Part shown: positions 19,070 through 27,717 of the stretch, one piece after another
Layout of the letters: every line of letters starts with the position of its first letter
Position numbering within the stretch: position 1 is the stretch's first letter
Source of the DNA: Alphaproteobacteria bacterium
Lineage (GTDB): Bacteria; Pseudomonadota; Alphaproteobacteria; Thalassobaculales; Thalassobaculaceae
Direction: 5' to 3'
Length of the DNA: 64,000 nucleotides
NCBI GenBank assembly: GCA_022822665.1
Contig: JAJEAR010000012.1
Location: forward strand, 210,965 to 274,964
The notes under the pieces: generated by a model
The model's database searches: none
What the model saw: only the letters and a program-made list of their open reading frames with translations
What the model was told of the DNA's origin: nothing
Made by a program: the position numbers and the translations under genes

Positions 19070-19349
19070 TCCCGGTCCATCGCACGAACGGTACACCAAT
19101 GCGTGACATGTCCACGGCCGCCCTCATGGTGCCGGGACAGTCATACGGTTCCAGTCCTGTTTCGAATGCACGACAGTCCACGTTATCAGCCGGTTATGTC
19201 TGTATCCGAGCGGGAAACACTACCGGTGGGCATTCCGTTCACTGCGCCGGCGTCCCCGGGTCCGACCCTGTCCGCGACGCCGAACCGGTTGCTTGCATCC
19301 CGGGTCGATCCCTCCGTGGCATCGGTTCCCGGGGGCACATGCCGCGAGC

Positions 19350-20666
19350 CTACTTGCCGATGCAGAAATCACGGAAGATCACGTCGAGCAGCTGTTCGAC
19401 ATCGACCCTGCCGGTCACGCGTCCGAGTGCGTCCGCGCCGGCCCGGGTGTGTTCGGCAACGATCTCGAGCCCGGCGCCGCGTTCCAGGTCCGCCTGCGCG
19501 TCTGCGAGATGCCCGATGGTCGCGATCAGCGCCGCCCGGTGCCGCGCCCTGGTGAGCACCGGCCGGCCCGCAACGTCCATCCTCGCGCGCGCCAGTGTCG
19601 TGAGCGACTCGAGCAAGGGCTGCAGCCCGGCACCGGTCCTGACCGAAGTCGCATGGGCCTGCGGTGGAGCCTCGAAGGCCGGATCGAGGTCTATCTTGTT
19701 GAACACGACGAGATCGCTCTCCGGGAGCACGGGGGTCTCCCGGTGATGATCGGCCGTGGCATCAAACACCAGGACGCGAAGATCGGCGTGATCCGCCCAG
19801 TCCCGCGCCCGTCTCACGCCTTCCGCCTCGATGCTGTCGCGCGCGGTTCGCAACCCGGCGGTATCGGCGACGATGACCGGAAACCCCGCGAGGTCGAGAT
19901 GAACCTCGATCACGTCGCGGGTCGTCCCGGCATGTTCCGACACGATGGCGGCATCACGTCCCGCGAGCCAGTTGACCAGCGACGACTTCCCCGCGTTCGG
20001 CGGTCCGACCACCGCGACCCTCAGGCCGTCTCTCAGCCGCTCCCCGCGCCGCCCGTCGTCACTGAAGGTCTCCATCTCGAGGCGCGTGCGGCAAAGCCCG
20101 TCAAGTGCGGAAACGACAGCGCTTTCAGGGATTTCCTCATCCGGAAAGTCTATCCAGGCCTCGATGTGGGCCCGCAGGTACCGGATCTGCTCCGCCCACT
20201 CGTCAAGCCGTCGCGCCAGCCCGCCCTCGAGCTGCACCACGGCGGCCTGCCGCTGGGCCTCGGTCTGCGCGACCACGAGATCGTTGACGGCCTCGGCTGC
20301 GGTCAGGTCCAGCCGGCCGGCGAGAAACGCCCTGCGGGTGAACTCGCCCGGCTCGGCATGGCGCCAGCCCGGGCAGCGGGCGAGCACGCCCAGCGTGCGC
20401 TCGAGGACGGCGCGGCCGCCGTGCACGTGCAACTCGACGACATCCTCGCCGGTGTAGCTTCCCGGCGCCGGAAACCACACGACGAGACCGCGATCCACCA
20501 GTTCGCCATCGTCGCGAAGCGCGCGCAGGGCGGCATGGCGCGGAGCCGGCAGCACGAACCCGAACAACCTCGCGGCCGATGCCGCATCACCGCCCGAGAT
20601 GCGCACCACCGCGACGCCGGAACGGCCGGCTGCGCTTGCAAGCGCGAAGATGGTATCCCCGTTCAT
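19350..20666 (-). CDS. mnmE: tRNA modification GTPase MnmE
   Basis: 438 residues. The N-terminal tetrahydrofolate-binding domain begins MNGDTIFALASAAGRSGVAVVRISG and contains PGSYTGEDVVELHVHGG and PGEFTRRAFLAGRLDLTAAEAV. The G domain, inserted in a helical domain, has the P-loop GPPNAGKSSLV (about residue 225), AGTTRD (about 250), DTAGLR and NKID. The protein ends in the invariant C-terminal CIGK with its active-site Cys. With MnmG it carries out wobble-uridine modification of tRNA. It is in the expected order before mnmG, but 1.7 kb of parS and mobile-element sequence lies between them, so they are probably transcribed separately. Confidence 0.97.
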   Translation of the reverse strand: MNGDTIFALASAAGRSGVAVVRISGGDAASAARLFGFVLPAPRHAALRALRDDGELVDRGLVVWFPAPGSYTGEDVVELHVHGGRAVLERTLGVLARCPGWRHAEPGEFTRRAFLAGRLDLTAAEAVNDLVVAQTEAQRQAAVVQLEGGLARRLDEWAEQIRYLRAHIEAWIDFPDEEIPESAVVSALDGLCRTRLEMETFSDDGRRGERLRDGLRVAVVGPPNAGKSSLVNWLAGRDAAIVSEHAGTTRDVIEVHLDLAGFPVIVADTAGLRTARDSIEAEGVRRARDWADHADLRVLVFDATADHHRETPVLPESDLVVFNKIDLDPAFEAPPQAHATSVRTGAGLQPLLESLTTLARARMDVAGRPVLTRARHRAALIATIGHLADAQADLERGAGLEIVAEHTRAGADALGRVTGRVDVEQLLDVIFRDFCIGK

Positions 20667-21137
20667 GGCGGGCGTGCCTCACATCGCCTTGATCAGGTGC
20701 CTGCAGTGCCGAACCGGCCACGACGTGCAGGCCCCCCTGTCACCCGGAAGTGTAGTCGAAAAGGCACGGGAATTTCTCCGGCCCGGCCCTCCGGCCACGA
20801 ATACGGCGCCGGACGGCTTCCAAAACAGTGAAGATATTATACTTATATTACAACATTCTATGTCTGTCTCTATGCGGCAGCCGGTTTCCGTGTGCGGGAG
20901 CGCCGGTCCGGACCCCCGTCGGGCCGTCAGTTTCGCGCGCCGGACAACTGGAAGGCGGGAGGGCGGCATGGTACGGTTTGTCACGGCAGGCATGACTGAT
21001 TCGTTGCCTCGACGAGAAGACGGCCGGCGCCGTCATCTCTGCCATACCGGCAGCCCGCATCATGCCTGGAATCATAATGAACGCGCCCCGCTGACAACGC
21101 GGAGCAGGATTTAACCAGCGATAAAGGGGTCTTGCAG
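20667..21137. other. Intergenic with a sharp AT-rich island (20831-20862)
   Basis: 470 bases between mnmE (minus) and the ABM gene (plus), so divergent promoters must lie here. A ~32-base stretch is almost pure A/T, with GTATAAT on the minus strand, in otherwise G/C-rich sequence. It lies 165-195 nt ahead of mnmE and is the best promoter candidate, although no -35 at proper spacing is convincing. No gene was recognised. Confidence 0.4.
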
Positions 21138-21431
21138 ATGGCTGTACGCGTTATTGTCGATGTCAAGGCGAAACCCGGTACCGGGGGAGAGGTGGTTGCG
21201 TTCTTCAGGTCGATTCTGCCGGAAACGCGCGCCTACAAGGGCTGTTCCAGCGTCCATACCCTGCAGAACCACGACGATCCCGACAACGTGATGCTGGTCG
21301 AAGAGTGGGACTCCCACGAGCAACACAAGGAATATCTCGCCTGGCAGCGGGAGAGGGGGACGAGCGGCCGGCTCATCGAGGCCCTCGCCGAGCAGCCGAG
21401 CGTCCGGTATTTCGACGTGACCGACGCCTGA
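21138..21431 (+). CDS. ABM-domain monooxygenase (putative quinol monooxygenase)
   Basis: 97 residues, one antibiotic-biosynthesis-monooxygenase fold: AVRVIVDVKAKPG, then KGCSSVHTLQNHDDPDNVMLVEEWDS and HEQHKEYLAWQRERG. The ATG is preceded by AAAGGGG at 8 nt. Members such as YgiN oxidise quinols or act on small reactive aromatics without a metal; many are dimers. It stands alone, 520 bases before a SulP transporter. The family is clear; the substrate is not. Confidence 0.85.
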   Translation: MAVRVIVDVKAKPGTGGEVVAFFRSILPETRAYKGCSSVHTLQNHDDPDNVMLVEEWDSHEQHKEYLAWQRERGTSGRLIEALAEQPSVRYFDVTDA

Positions 21432-21953
21432 GCCCCGATCCCGGCGCAGGGCGGGTTCACGCTGCCTCTGACGGGTATCCGGCCGGAACGGGCCGATCAG
21501 CGGTCCATGACCAGGAATGCAACAGCCCGGCCAGTCCGGTGGGCACCGGACTACGGGGAGGCGTCAGGTTTTTCCCGGACCGCCGGTGAGGACGCTTCGT
21601 TGCTGAACGCGTCCGCCGGCCATTTCCCTGGCCAGGGCCGTGCGGTTTGCCGGCGCTCCTGAAACGACCTCCCGAAAACCACCCTGCGCCCGCCGGTGTT
21701 CCTGCACGCCCCGGGGTCCGGCCTGTCCGTCGCGCTCCCGTCCGAACGCCCGGGATCGATGACTGCGCACCGGGTGCGATGGGCACCGGCAATTCCTGAC
21801 GCGCTGTCGTGGCGCGGGCGATCCGGACACGGACCGTTGCCAGCGCATGACTGCCACGGACATTGCCCGTCCGGCGTGGCCGAAGAAACACCGATGCATT
21901 ACCATCTGACAGTGGATTGGTCGCAGAACGGTGTTCACGGGGGAGTGCCGAAC
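21432..21953. other. Intergenic, no gene recognised
   Basis: 520 bases between the ABM gene and the SulP gene. The frame of the SulP gene is open upstream to 21696, but that stretch (GPLPAHDCHGHC and similar) is unlike the family. Nothing else was identified. Confidence 0.5.
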
Positions 21954-23510
21954 ATGCTGGAAAGTCTGCGAAACCAGGACCGGCCACCATACGAGCGCGA
22001 AACCCTGTGGGCCGACCTGAGGGCCGGCATCACCCTGGTCGCGTCTTACCTGCCGACCGCAATGGCGCTCGGCGTCATTTCCGGCATGGGGCCCCTTGCG
22101 GGGCTCTGGTGCGGTGTCTTCGTCGGAATCATCTCGGCGGTGTGCGGTGGAACACGCGCGCTGGTGAGCGGGCCCAGCGCCGTGCTCGCGGTGATCACCG
22201 CGACGCTGATGATGGGCGACGAGGTGACCTTGCCGGAGCTCGCGGTCATCATCGTCATGGCCGGCGCTATCCAGGTCATTCTCGGACTCGCCGGTGTCGG
22301 CCGTTTCGTTTCCTACATGCCGCACATCGTGCTCACGGGGTTCATGTCGGGAATCGGCGTGCTGCTGCTGGCAACGCAGACCGAGAAGCTGTTTCACCTC
22401 GGTATGCAGGACCTTGCCCTCGCGGCGTTCTGTCTCGCCGTGTTCTTCCTGTGGCCGGCCCGCATCGGCAAGTTCATCCCGGCGCCGCTTGCGACAGTGG
22501 GGATCGGGTGGATCGTTGCGCTCTTCATCCCCGGCATCCACCAGCTGGGCCCTGTCCCGGTTGGACTGCCGGTGCCGGTGCTCGAGCTTCCGTCGCTGGA
22601 ATTCCTGCCGGAAGCCGTCGGGCCTGCGGTCCTGATCGCGCTGATCAGTTCCGTCTATACACTGATGTGGTCACTGATCGCTGATACGTTCACGGGCTCG
22701 CAGCACAATCCGAACCGCGAGCTGTTCGGTCTCGGACTGGGAAACCTCGTGGCGGGGATCGTGGGTGTGCTGCCCGGGAGCGGAACCATCGCCACCATGA
22801 CGGCCCGCCGCTTCGGCGGGAAGACCGTGGTGGCCGGCATCGTCTGCCTGATCATCGTCGCCGCCCTCGTCCTGGGTCTCGGCCCCTATGTGGCGCCGCT
22901 GCCGCTGGCGGCACTGTCCGCGATCGTCATGCTCGTCGGCTGGCGCATGATCGAGTTTTCCTTCCTGCGGAAGGTTCCCCGGATGGACCCGAAGTATTCG
23001 GCGGTCATGCTGCTGGTCATGGCCGTCACGATCTTTGTGGATCCGGTCTTCGCAATCATGTTCGGCGTGATCGCCGCCAATATCGTCAACGCTATACAAC
23101 TGGAATCTCTGGAACTTGACAGCGTGGTCTCGACGCCGCTTCTTGACAGCACCTTCACCACGGAGGTTGACGACGAGTTCACGGCTCGAATCGGGCTCGT
23201 GGCCTTTCGCGGCTCCTTCACGGTGTCGTCCTCGCGAAAACTGATCGCCCTGATCGGCGTGGACATCCGTGACCACGAAGTCGTGATTTTCGACCTTTCG
23301 AGGGCCACCCATGTCGACGACAGCGCCGCCAATCTTCTGGCCCAGATCATCGACCGCGCCAGGCAGACCCGCACCGAGATCGTGGTCTGCGGCATCAACG
23401 ACCGCATCCGCGGCACCCTGTTCGCCTTCAACGTCCTCGACCGCATTCCCGAGGATCGAACCGTCGCGACCGAGAAGGAAGCCAGGGACCTTGCCTGGTC
23501 GCTGCTGTGA
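21954..23510 (+). CDS. SulP-family anion transporter with STAS domain
   Basis: 518 residues from the ATG preceded by GGGGGAG at 8 nt. The membrane part has the hallmark start LRAGITLVASYLPTAMALGVISGMGPLAGLWCG, then VSGPSAVLAVITATL and about eleven more helices, including NRELFGLGLGNLVAGIVGVLPGSGTIATMTARRFGGKT. A C-terminal STAS domain (about 410-518) contains VVIFDLSRATHVDDSAANLLAQII. SulP proteins carry sulfate, bicarbonate or dicarboxylates in symport or exchange across the inner membrane. The substrate cannot be read from the sequence, and there are no sulfate-assimilation genes nearby. Confidence 0.9.
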   Translation: MLESLRNQDRPPYERETLWADLRAGITLVASYLPTAMALGVISGMGPLAGLWCGVFVGIISAVCGGTRALVSGPSAVLAVITATLMMGDEVTLPELAVIIVMAGAIQVILGLAGVGRFVSYMPHIVLTGFMSGIGVLLLATQTEKLFHLGMQDLALAAFCLAVFFLWPARIGKFIPAPLATVGIGWIVALFIPGIHQLGPVPVGLPVPVLELPSLEFLPEAVGPAVLIALISSVYTLMWSLIADTFTGSQHNPNRELFGLGLGNLVAGIVGVLPGSGTIATMTARRFGGKTVVAGIVCLIIVAALVLGLGPYVAPLPLAALSAIVMLVGWRMIEFSFLRKVPRMDPKYSAVMLLVMAVTIFVDPVFAIMFGVIAANIVNAIQLESLELDSVVSTPLLDSTFTTEVDDEFTARIGLVAFRGSFTVSSSRKLIALIGVDIRDHEVVIFDLSRATHVDDSAANLLAQIIDRARQTRTEIVVCGINDRIRGTLFAFNVLDRIPEDRTVATEKEARDLAWSLL

Positions 23511-23640
23511 CGACTTTCCGTTCCTGACTCGGCAGGCCGGGGGAGTGCCGGGAAAGGCTGTCGGCGCGGGCCGCGCGTCTTCAGTCCCGTACTGTTCCCG
23601 CCATATGCACTTCATGGACCATGCGGCGCGGGGCGCCCGA

Positions 23641-24051
23641 TCACCGGGATGACACGCCCTCGTGGCGCACGAGCCCGTCCGCCAGCTCGAGCCACGGAAG
23701 CTGTTCGGCAACGAAGACATGAAACCGGGGCCGGTAGGCGGCCGGATCGTCGAGGCTCGCGGCGTACAGGTGCACTTCGCCCGGAAACCGGTCCGCCTCG
23801 TAGGACATCGGTGTTCCGCAGGTGCCGCAGAACCGGCGGATGACACCCGGCGAGGACGCAAACGCCTTCGGTTCCGCACCGGTCCAGGCGAAGCGGTCGG
23901 CGTGGACGCCGACGAAACTCGCAAGCGCTGACGAGGTCTGGCGCCGGCAGCTTTCGCAGTGACAGTGTCCCTGCCATTTCGGCGGACCGGTGAACCTGTA
24001 GGTCACGGCGCCGCACAGGCAGCGGCCGGTTGTCGCATCGTCCCCTGTCAC
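23641..24051 (-). CDS. GFA-family zinc protein
   Basis: 136 residues with the zinc-cysteine pattern of the glutathione-dependent formaldehyde-activating (GFA/CENP-V) family: CLCGAVTY, CHCESCRR and FCGTCGTPMSYE. SLDDPAAYRPRFHVFVAEQLPW is the usual C-terminal signature. Members bind or detoxify aldehydes or have other poorly known roles; the annotated formaldehyde activity is not general. The gene diverges from the Rieske oxygenase across a 117-nt spacer, so a shared regulatory region is possible. Confidence 0.88.
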   Translation of the reverse strand: MTGDDATTGRCLCGAVTYRFTGPPKWQGHCHCESCRRQTSSALASFVGVHADRFAWTGAEPKAFASSPGVIRRFCGTCGTPMSYEADRFPGEVHLYAASLDDPAAYRPRFHVFVAEQLPWLELADGLVRHEGVSSR

Positions 24052-24168
24052 CGTTCGCCTCCATCGCCCTGTGCCCCGGTCGCACCTGAGCGTATACCAT
24101 GTGGTCCATCAGGGGGACCTCCGTCATTCGACACCGGTTCCTGCCAGTGGCTTTCCGGGAGCGCGCCG

Positions 24169-25479
24169 TTGATCAGCCAGGAACAGAACGACCTGATCAC
24201 CCGGACCGGACCGGGGCGGCCCGCAGGCGAGGTCCTGCGCCGCTACTGGATCCCGGCCGCCCTGTCGGATGAACTTCACGGCGACCGCCCGGTGGTCCCG
24301 GTCACCCTGCTCGGCGAGCGTCTGGTCCTGTTCCGCGATGCCTCGGGCCGGCCGGGCCTGATTGCCCGGCACTGTCCGCACCGCGGCGCCGACCTTGCCT
24401 TTGGCCGCAGCGAGGACGGCGGACTGCGCTGTCCCTTCCATGGCTGGCTGCTTGATCGCACCGGCCGCTGCCTGGAGCAGCCGGGCGAACCGGCCGGTTC
24501 CGGTCCGGCCTGGCGGATACGCACCACGTCGTATCCGGTCGTCGAGAAGAACGGCATCCTGTTTGCCTACCTCGGGCCTGGTGACCCGCCCGGGTTTCCC
24601 GCCCTTGACTGCTTCCGTGCTCCGGCGACACATGTCTTCGCGTTCAAGGGGTTGTGGGAGTGCAACTGGCTGCAGGCGCTCGAGGTCGGTATCGATCCGG
24701 CCCACGCTTCTTTCCTGCATCGTTTCCTGGTGGACGAGGACCCCGGTGACGGCTACGGCCGGCAGTTTCGCGACACCTCCACGGGCAGTACCATTCCCAT
24801 GACCCGGGTGCTGCGCGAGTATCCATGCCCGGAGATCAGGGTCGAGGAGACCGCCTACGGCCTGCGGCTGACTGCCCTGCGGCACATGGTGAACGACCTC
24901 ACCCACGTGCGGGTCACCAACCAGATCTTTCCGTGCGCGATCTGCATCCCGATGAGCCGGGAAATGACCATCACCCAGTGGCACGTGCCGATCGATGACG
25001 AGAAGTGCTACTGGTATTCGCTGTTCACCAGTTTCGACAAGCCGGTCAACCGGGAACTGATGCGCGAGCAGCGGCTGAAGGAACACCGCCTGCCCGACTA
25101 CGCGCCGGTCAGGAACCGGAGCAATGACTACGGCTTCGATCCGCGCGAACAGGCAACGCTGACCTGGACCGGGATGGGGCTTGACATCAATGTCCACGAC
25201 CAGTGGGCCGTCGAGGGGATGGGCCCGATCCAGGACCGTACCCGCGAGCATCTCGGCCGCACCGATATCGGCATCATCCGCTATCGCAGGATGCTGCGCG
25301 CCGCCATCCGCCTTCTCGCCGGCCGGAACGATGCTGACCTGCCGATGGCCGACGGCCTCGACGGGATCGTCGGCCCCGCCTGCACCGACGTCATCGCCCC
25401 GACCGGGGCCTGGCGGGATGCCGTGCTGGAGGCGGACCGGGAACGGCGTGCCGCCTGTCCGTGGAATGCCTCGGTCTGA
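24169..25479 (+). CDS. Rieske non-heme iron oxygenase, alpha subunit
   Basis: 436 residues from a TTG at 24169 that follows GGGAG at 7 nt; homologous sequence starts immediately (ISQEQNDLITRTGPG). The Rieske [2Fe-2S] ligands are in CPHRGADLAFGRSEDGGLRC followed by PFHG (CxH ... CxxH). The mononuclear iron site is ALEVGIDPAHASFLHRF, including the bridging Asp and the two His. FDPREQATLTWTGMG and the C-terminus match the phthalate-4,5-dioxygenase-like branch. It would hydroxylate or demethylate an aromatic or amine substrate, using a separate reductase that is not encoded here. It is 6 bases before the glutamine-synthetase-like gene, so the two are co-expressed. Confidence 0.92.
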   Translation: MISQEQNDLITRTGPGRPAGEVLRRYWIPAALSDELHGDRPVVPVTLLGERLVLFRDASGRPGLIARHCPHRGADLAFGRSEDGGLRCPFHGWLLDRTGRCLEQPGEPAGSGPAWRIRTTSYPVVEKNGILFAYLGPGDPPGFPALDCFRAPATHVFAFKGLWECNWLQALEVGIDPAHASFLHRFLVDEDPGDGYGRQFRDTSTGSTIPMTRVLREYPCPEIRVEETAYGLRLTALRHMVNDLTHVRVTNQIFPCAICIPMSREMTITQWHVPIDDEKCYWYSLFTSFDKPVNRELMREQRLKEHRLPDYAPVRNRSNDYGFDPREQATLTWTGMGLDINVHDQWAVEGMGPIQDRTREHLGRTDIGIIRYRRMLRAAIRLLAGRNDADLPMADGLDGIVGPACTDVIAPTGAWRDAVLEADRERRAACPWNASV

Positions 25480-25485
25480 CCCGGA

Positions 25486-26934
25486 ATGACGCGGACCGCG
25501 GAACGGATCACCGGTGGTTTCCTGGCGGGTTCCGGGCTGCTGTCGGACCAGGCGGCCAGGCAGGCAATCGAACTGGTGGCAAGGGCGGAGGCCGACAGGC
25601 TCGAGACCGTTCGCCTGGTGTTCGCCGATCCGCACGGCGTGCTTCGCGGCAAGACCGTGACCGTTCCGGCACTCGTCGATGCCTTCGCCTCCGGGGTGCG
25701 CGTGCCGTCGACCCTGCTGCTCAAGGACCTTTCGCACCGCACGGTGTTTCCCGTCTGGTCCGCGGCGGGAGATGCGCCGCTGCTCTGGGCCGGCGACGTC
25801 GTGCTGGTCCCGGTCCCCGCGAGCTTCCGGATCCTGGAATGGTCGCCGCATTCCGCGCTGCTTCACTGCGACGTGGCGACAACGCGCGGGGAACCGGTCG
25901 CGCTTGCACCCAGGCAGGTACTGCGCGCCGCCTGCGAACAGCTTGCCGGGCACGGTCTTCACGCCGTCATGGGGCTCGAGGTCGAGTTCCAGGTCTTCGA
26001 CGTCGTCGACCCGGCGCGCGAGCATGCCGACACCACGATGCCGGCCCGCCCGCCCCTGACCCGGGCCTACAACCAGGGATACCGCTACCTGACGGAATCC
26101 CGCTACGACGAGGCCGAGCCGCTGCTCGACCGACTGCGGCGCGCGGCGCTCGCCATGGAAATGCCGGTCCGCAGCGTCGAGATCGAAATGGGGCCCGGAC
26201 AGTTCGAGTTCACCTTTGCTCCCGCGGACCCGGTAACCATCGCCGACATGGCGGTTACCTTTCGCACCCTGGTCCGCGAGGTCTGTCACCGTGAAGGCGT
26301 GCTGGCTTCATTCATGGCCCGGCCGGGTCTCGCCAACGCCGCGGCCAACGGCTGGCACATCCACCAGTCGCTCGCCGACGGCGAGGGCCGGAACCTGTTC
26401 ACGCCGGGGGCCGAGGGCGGGTTGACCGCGTGCGCGGGCAACTGGACCGCCGGCCTGCTGCGGCACGCAGCCGCATCGTGTATTGCCACCACGCCGACGG
26501 TCAACGGCTACAAGCGCTATACCCGCCACCAGCTGGCTCCCGATCGTATCGGCTGGGGCGAGGACAACCGGGGGGCGATGCTCCGCGCCCTCGTCCACCC
26601 CGGCGACACCGCCAGCCGGATAGAGAACCGCGCGCCCGACAGCACCGCCAATCCCTACTTCGCCCTCGCATTCCAGATCCACGCCGGCCTCGACGGGCTG
26701 GTGCGCGGGCTCGAACCGCCGGCGCCGCTCGCCAATCCCTATGACGACCGGGTCGAGCGGTTGCCCGCGAGCCTGATCGACGCCATCTCGCGGTTCGAGG
26801 CGTCGGAACTGTTCCGGTCAGCCCTGGGCGAGACCTTCGTTGCCTACCTCTCGCGCCTGAAGCGCGCCGAGTGGGACCTGTTCGCGGCCACGGTGACCGA
26901 CTGGGAACACCGGGAGTACTTCACGGCGTTCTGA
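25486..26934 (+). CDS. Glutamine-synthetase-family ligase (GlnA3/PuuA-like)
   Basis: 482 residues. The N-terminal beta-grasp part contains VRLVFADPHGVLRGKTV. The catalytic part has GLEVEFQVF, VEIEMGPGQFEFTF, NGWHIHQSL and PTVNGYKRY, then NRGAMLRAL and RIENRAPDSTANPYFALA, all at the expected places for metal, glutamate and ATP binding. It lacks the adenylylation-site tail of true GlnA. Relatives gamma-glutamylate polyamines, ethanolamine or aromatic amines. Pairing with a Rieske oxygenase recalls aniline degradation, where a GS-like enzyme makes gamma-glutamylanilide before dioxygenation. That parallel is inferred. Confidence 0.88.
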   Translation: MTRTAERITGGFLAGSGLLSDQAARQAIELVARAEADRLETVRLVFADPHGVLRGKTVTVPALVDAFASGVRVPSTLLLKDLSHRTVFPVWSAAGDAPLLWAGDVVLVPVPASFRILEWSPHSALLHCDVATTRGEPVALAPRQVLRAACEQLAGHGLHAVMGLEVEFQVFDVVDPAREHADTTMPARPPLTRAYNQGYRYLTESRYDEAEPLLDRLRRAALAMEMPVRSVEIEMGPGQFEFTFAPADPVTIADMAVTFRTLVREVCHREGVLASFMARPGLANAAANGWHIHQSLADGEGRNLFTPGAEGGLTACAGNWTAGLLRHAAASCIATTPTVNGYKRYTRHQLAPDRIGWGEDNRGAMLRALVHPGDTASRIENRAPDSTANPYFALAFQIHAGLDGLVRGLEPPAPLANPYDDRVERLPASLIDAISRFEASELFRSALGETFVAYLSRLKRAEWDLFAATVTDWEHREYFTAF

Positions 26935-27003
26935 CGCGCGGGCAGGGTGTGGACGCCCGGCGGCGCAGTGAATAGTGTGCGGCACCAGCACGGGGAGGCA
27001 TTC

Positions 27004-27702
27004 ATGAGCTACATCACCATCAACGCTGCGGACGGGGGACAGTTCAACGCCTGGTACGCCGCGCCGTCAGGCGGCGGCGACCGGCCCGGCCTGGTGCTCA
27101 TCCAGGAGATCTTCGGGGTGAACGCGGTCATGCGCGACCTCGCGGCCGGGTTCGCGGCCCAGGGATATCACGTGCTGTGTCCGGACATTTTCTGGCGCAT
27201 CGAGCCCGGGGTCGACATCACCGACCAGAGCCAGGCCGAGTGGGACAAGGCGTTCGAGCTGTTCGGCAAGTTCGACACCGACCTCGGGGTGCGCGATCTC
27301 GACGCCACCCTGGCCGCGGTGCGCGGACTTGACGGATGCACCGGCAAGGCCGGCGCCGTCGGCTACTGCCTCGGCGGCAAGCTTGCCTACCTGATGGCGG
27401 CCCGCACCGACGTGGACTGCGCGGTGAGCTACTACGGCGTCGGCATCGAGGACCTGCTCTCGGAAGCGGGCGAGACCCTGTCGCCGTGGCTGTCCCACAT
27501 CGCATCCGGCGACAGCTTCGTGCCCGCGGAGGCACAGCAGGCAGTCATCGCCGCGCTCGGCGATGCTCCCGGGGTCTCGCTGCATGTCTACGATGGCCAG
27601 GAACACGCATTTGCCCGAGTTGGCGGAGCTCATTACCACGAGGCGTCCGCAACCCTGGCCAATACTCGCACCGAAGAATTTCTTTCCTCCACACTGCGCT
27701 GA
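27004..27702 (+). CDS. Dienelactone hydrolase family protein
   Basis: 232 residues from the ATG behind GGGGAGG. Alpha/beta hydrolase with the DLH features: VLIQEIFGVNAVMRDLA (the Glu that holds the nucleophile), the nucleophile elbow GYCLGGK with Cys in place of Ser, and the catalytic His in YDGQEHAFAR. The catalytic Asp lies in the ASGDSFVP segment. Dienelactone hydrolases open dienelactones made in chlorocatechol or modified ortho-cleavage pathways. It stands 70 nt after the GS-like gene and 16 nt before the quinone oxidoreductase, supporting an aromatic catabolic unit. Confidence 0.92.
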   Translation: MSYITINAADGGQFNAWYAAPSGGGDRPGLVLIQEIFGVNAVMRDLAAGFAAQGYHVLCPDIFWRIEPGVDITDQSQAEWDKAFELFGKFDTDLGVRDLDATLAAVRGLDGCTGKAGAVGYCLGGKLAYLMAARTDVDCAVSYYGVGIEDLLSEAGETLSPWLSHIASGDSFVPAEAQQAVIAALGDAPGVSLHVYDGQEHAFARVGGAHYHEASATLANTRTEEFLSSTLR

Positions 27703-27717
27703 ACAGGAGCGGCATTC

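Noticed and set aside
24124..26289. 721-codon open frame on the minus strand opposite the Rieske and GS-like genes
   Set aside because: It lies antisense to two clearly homologous genes in a GC-rich region, its translation is Gly/Arg/His-rich without any domain, and it mirrors the codon pattern of the plus strand.
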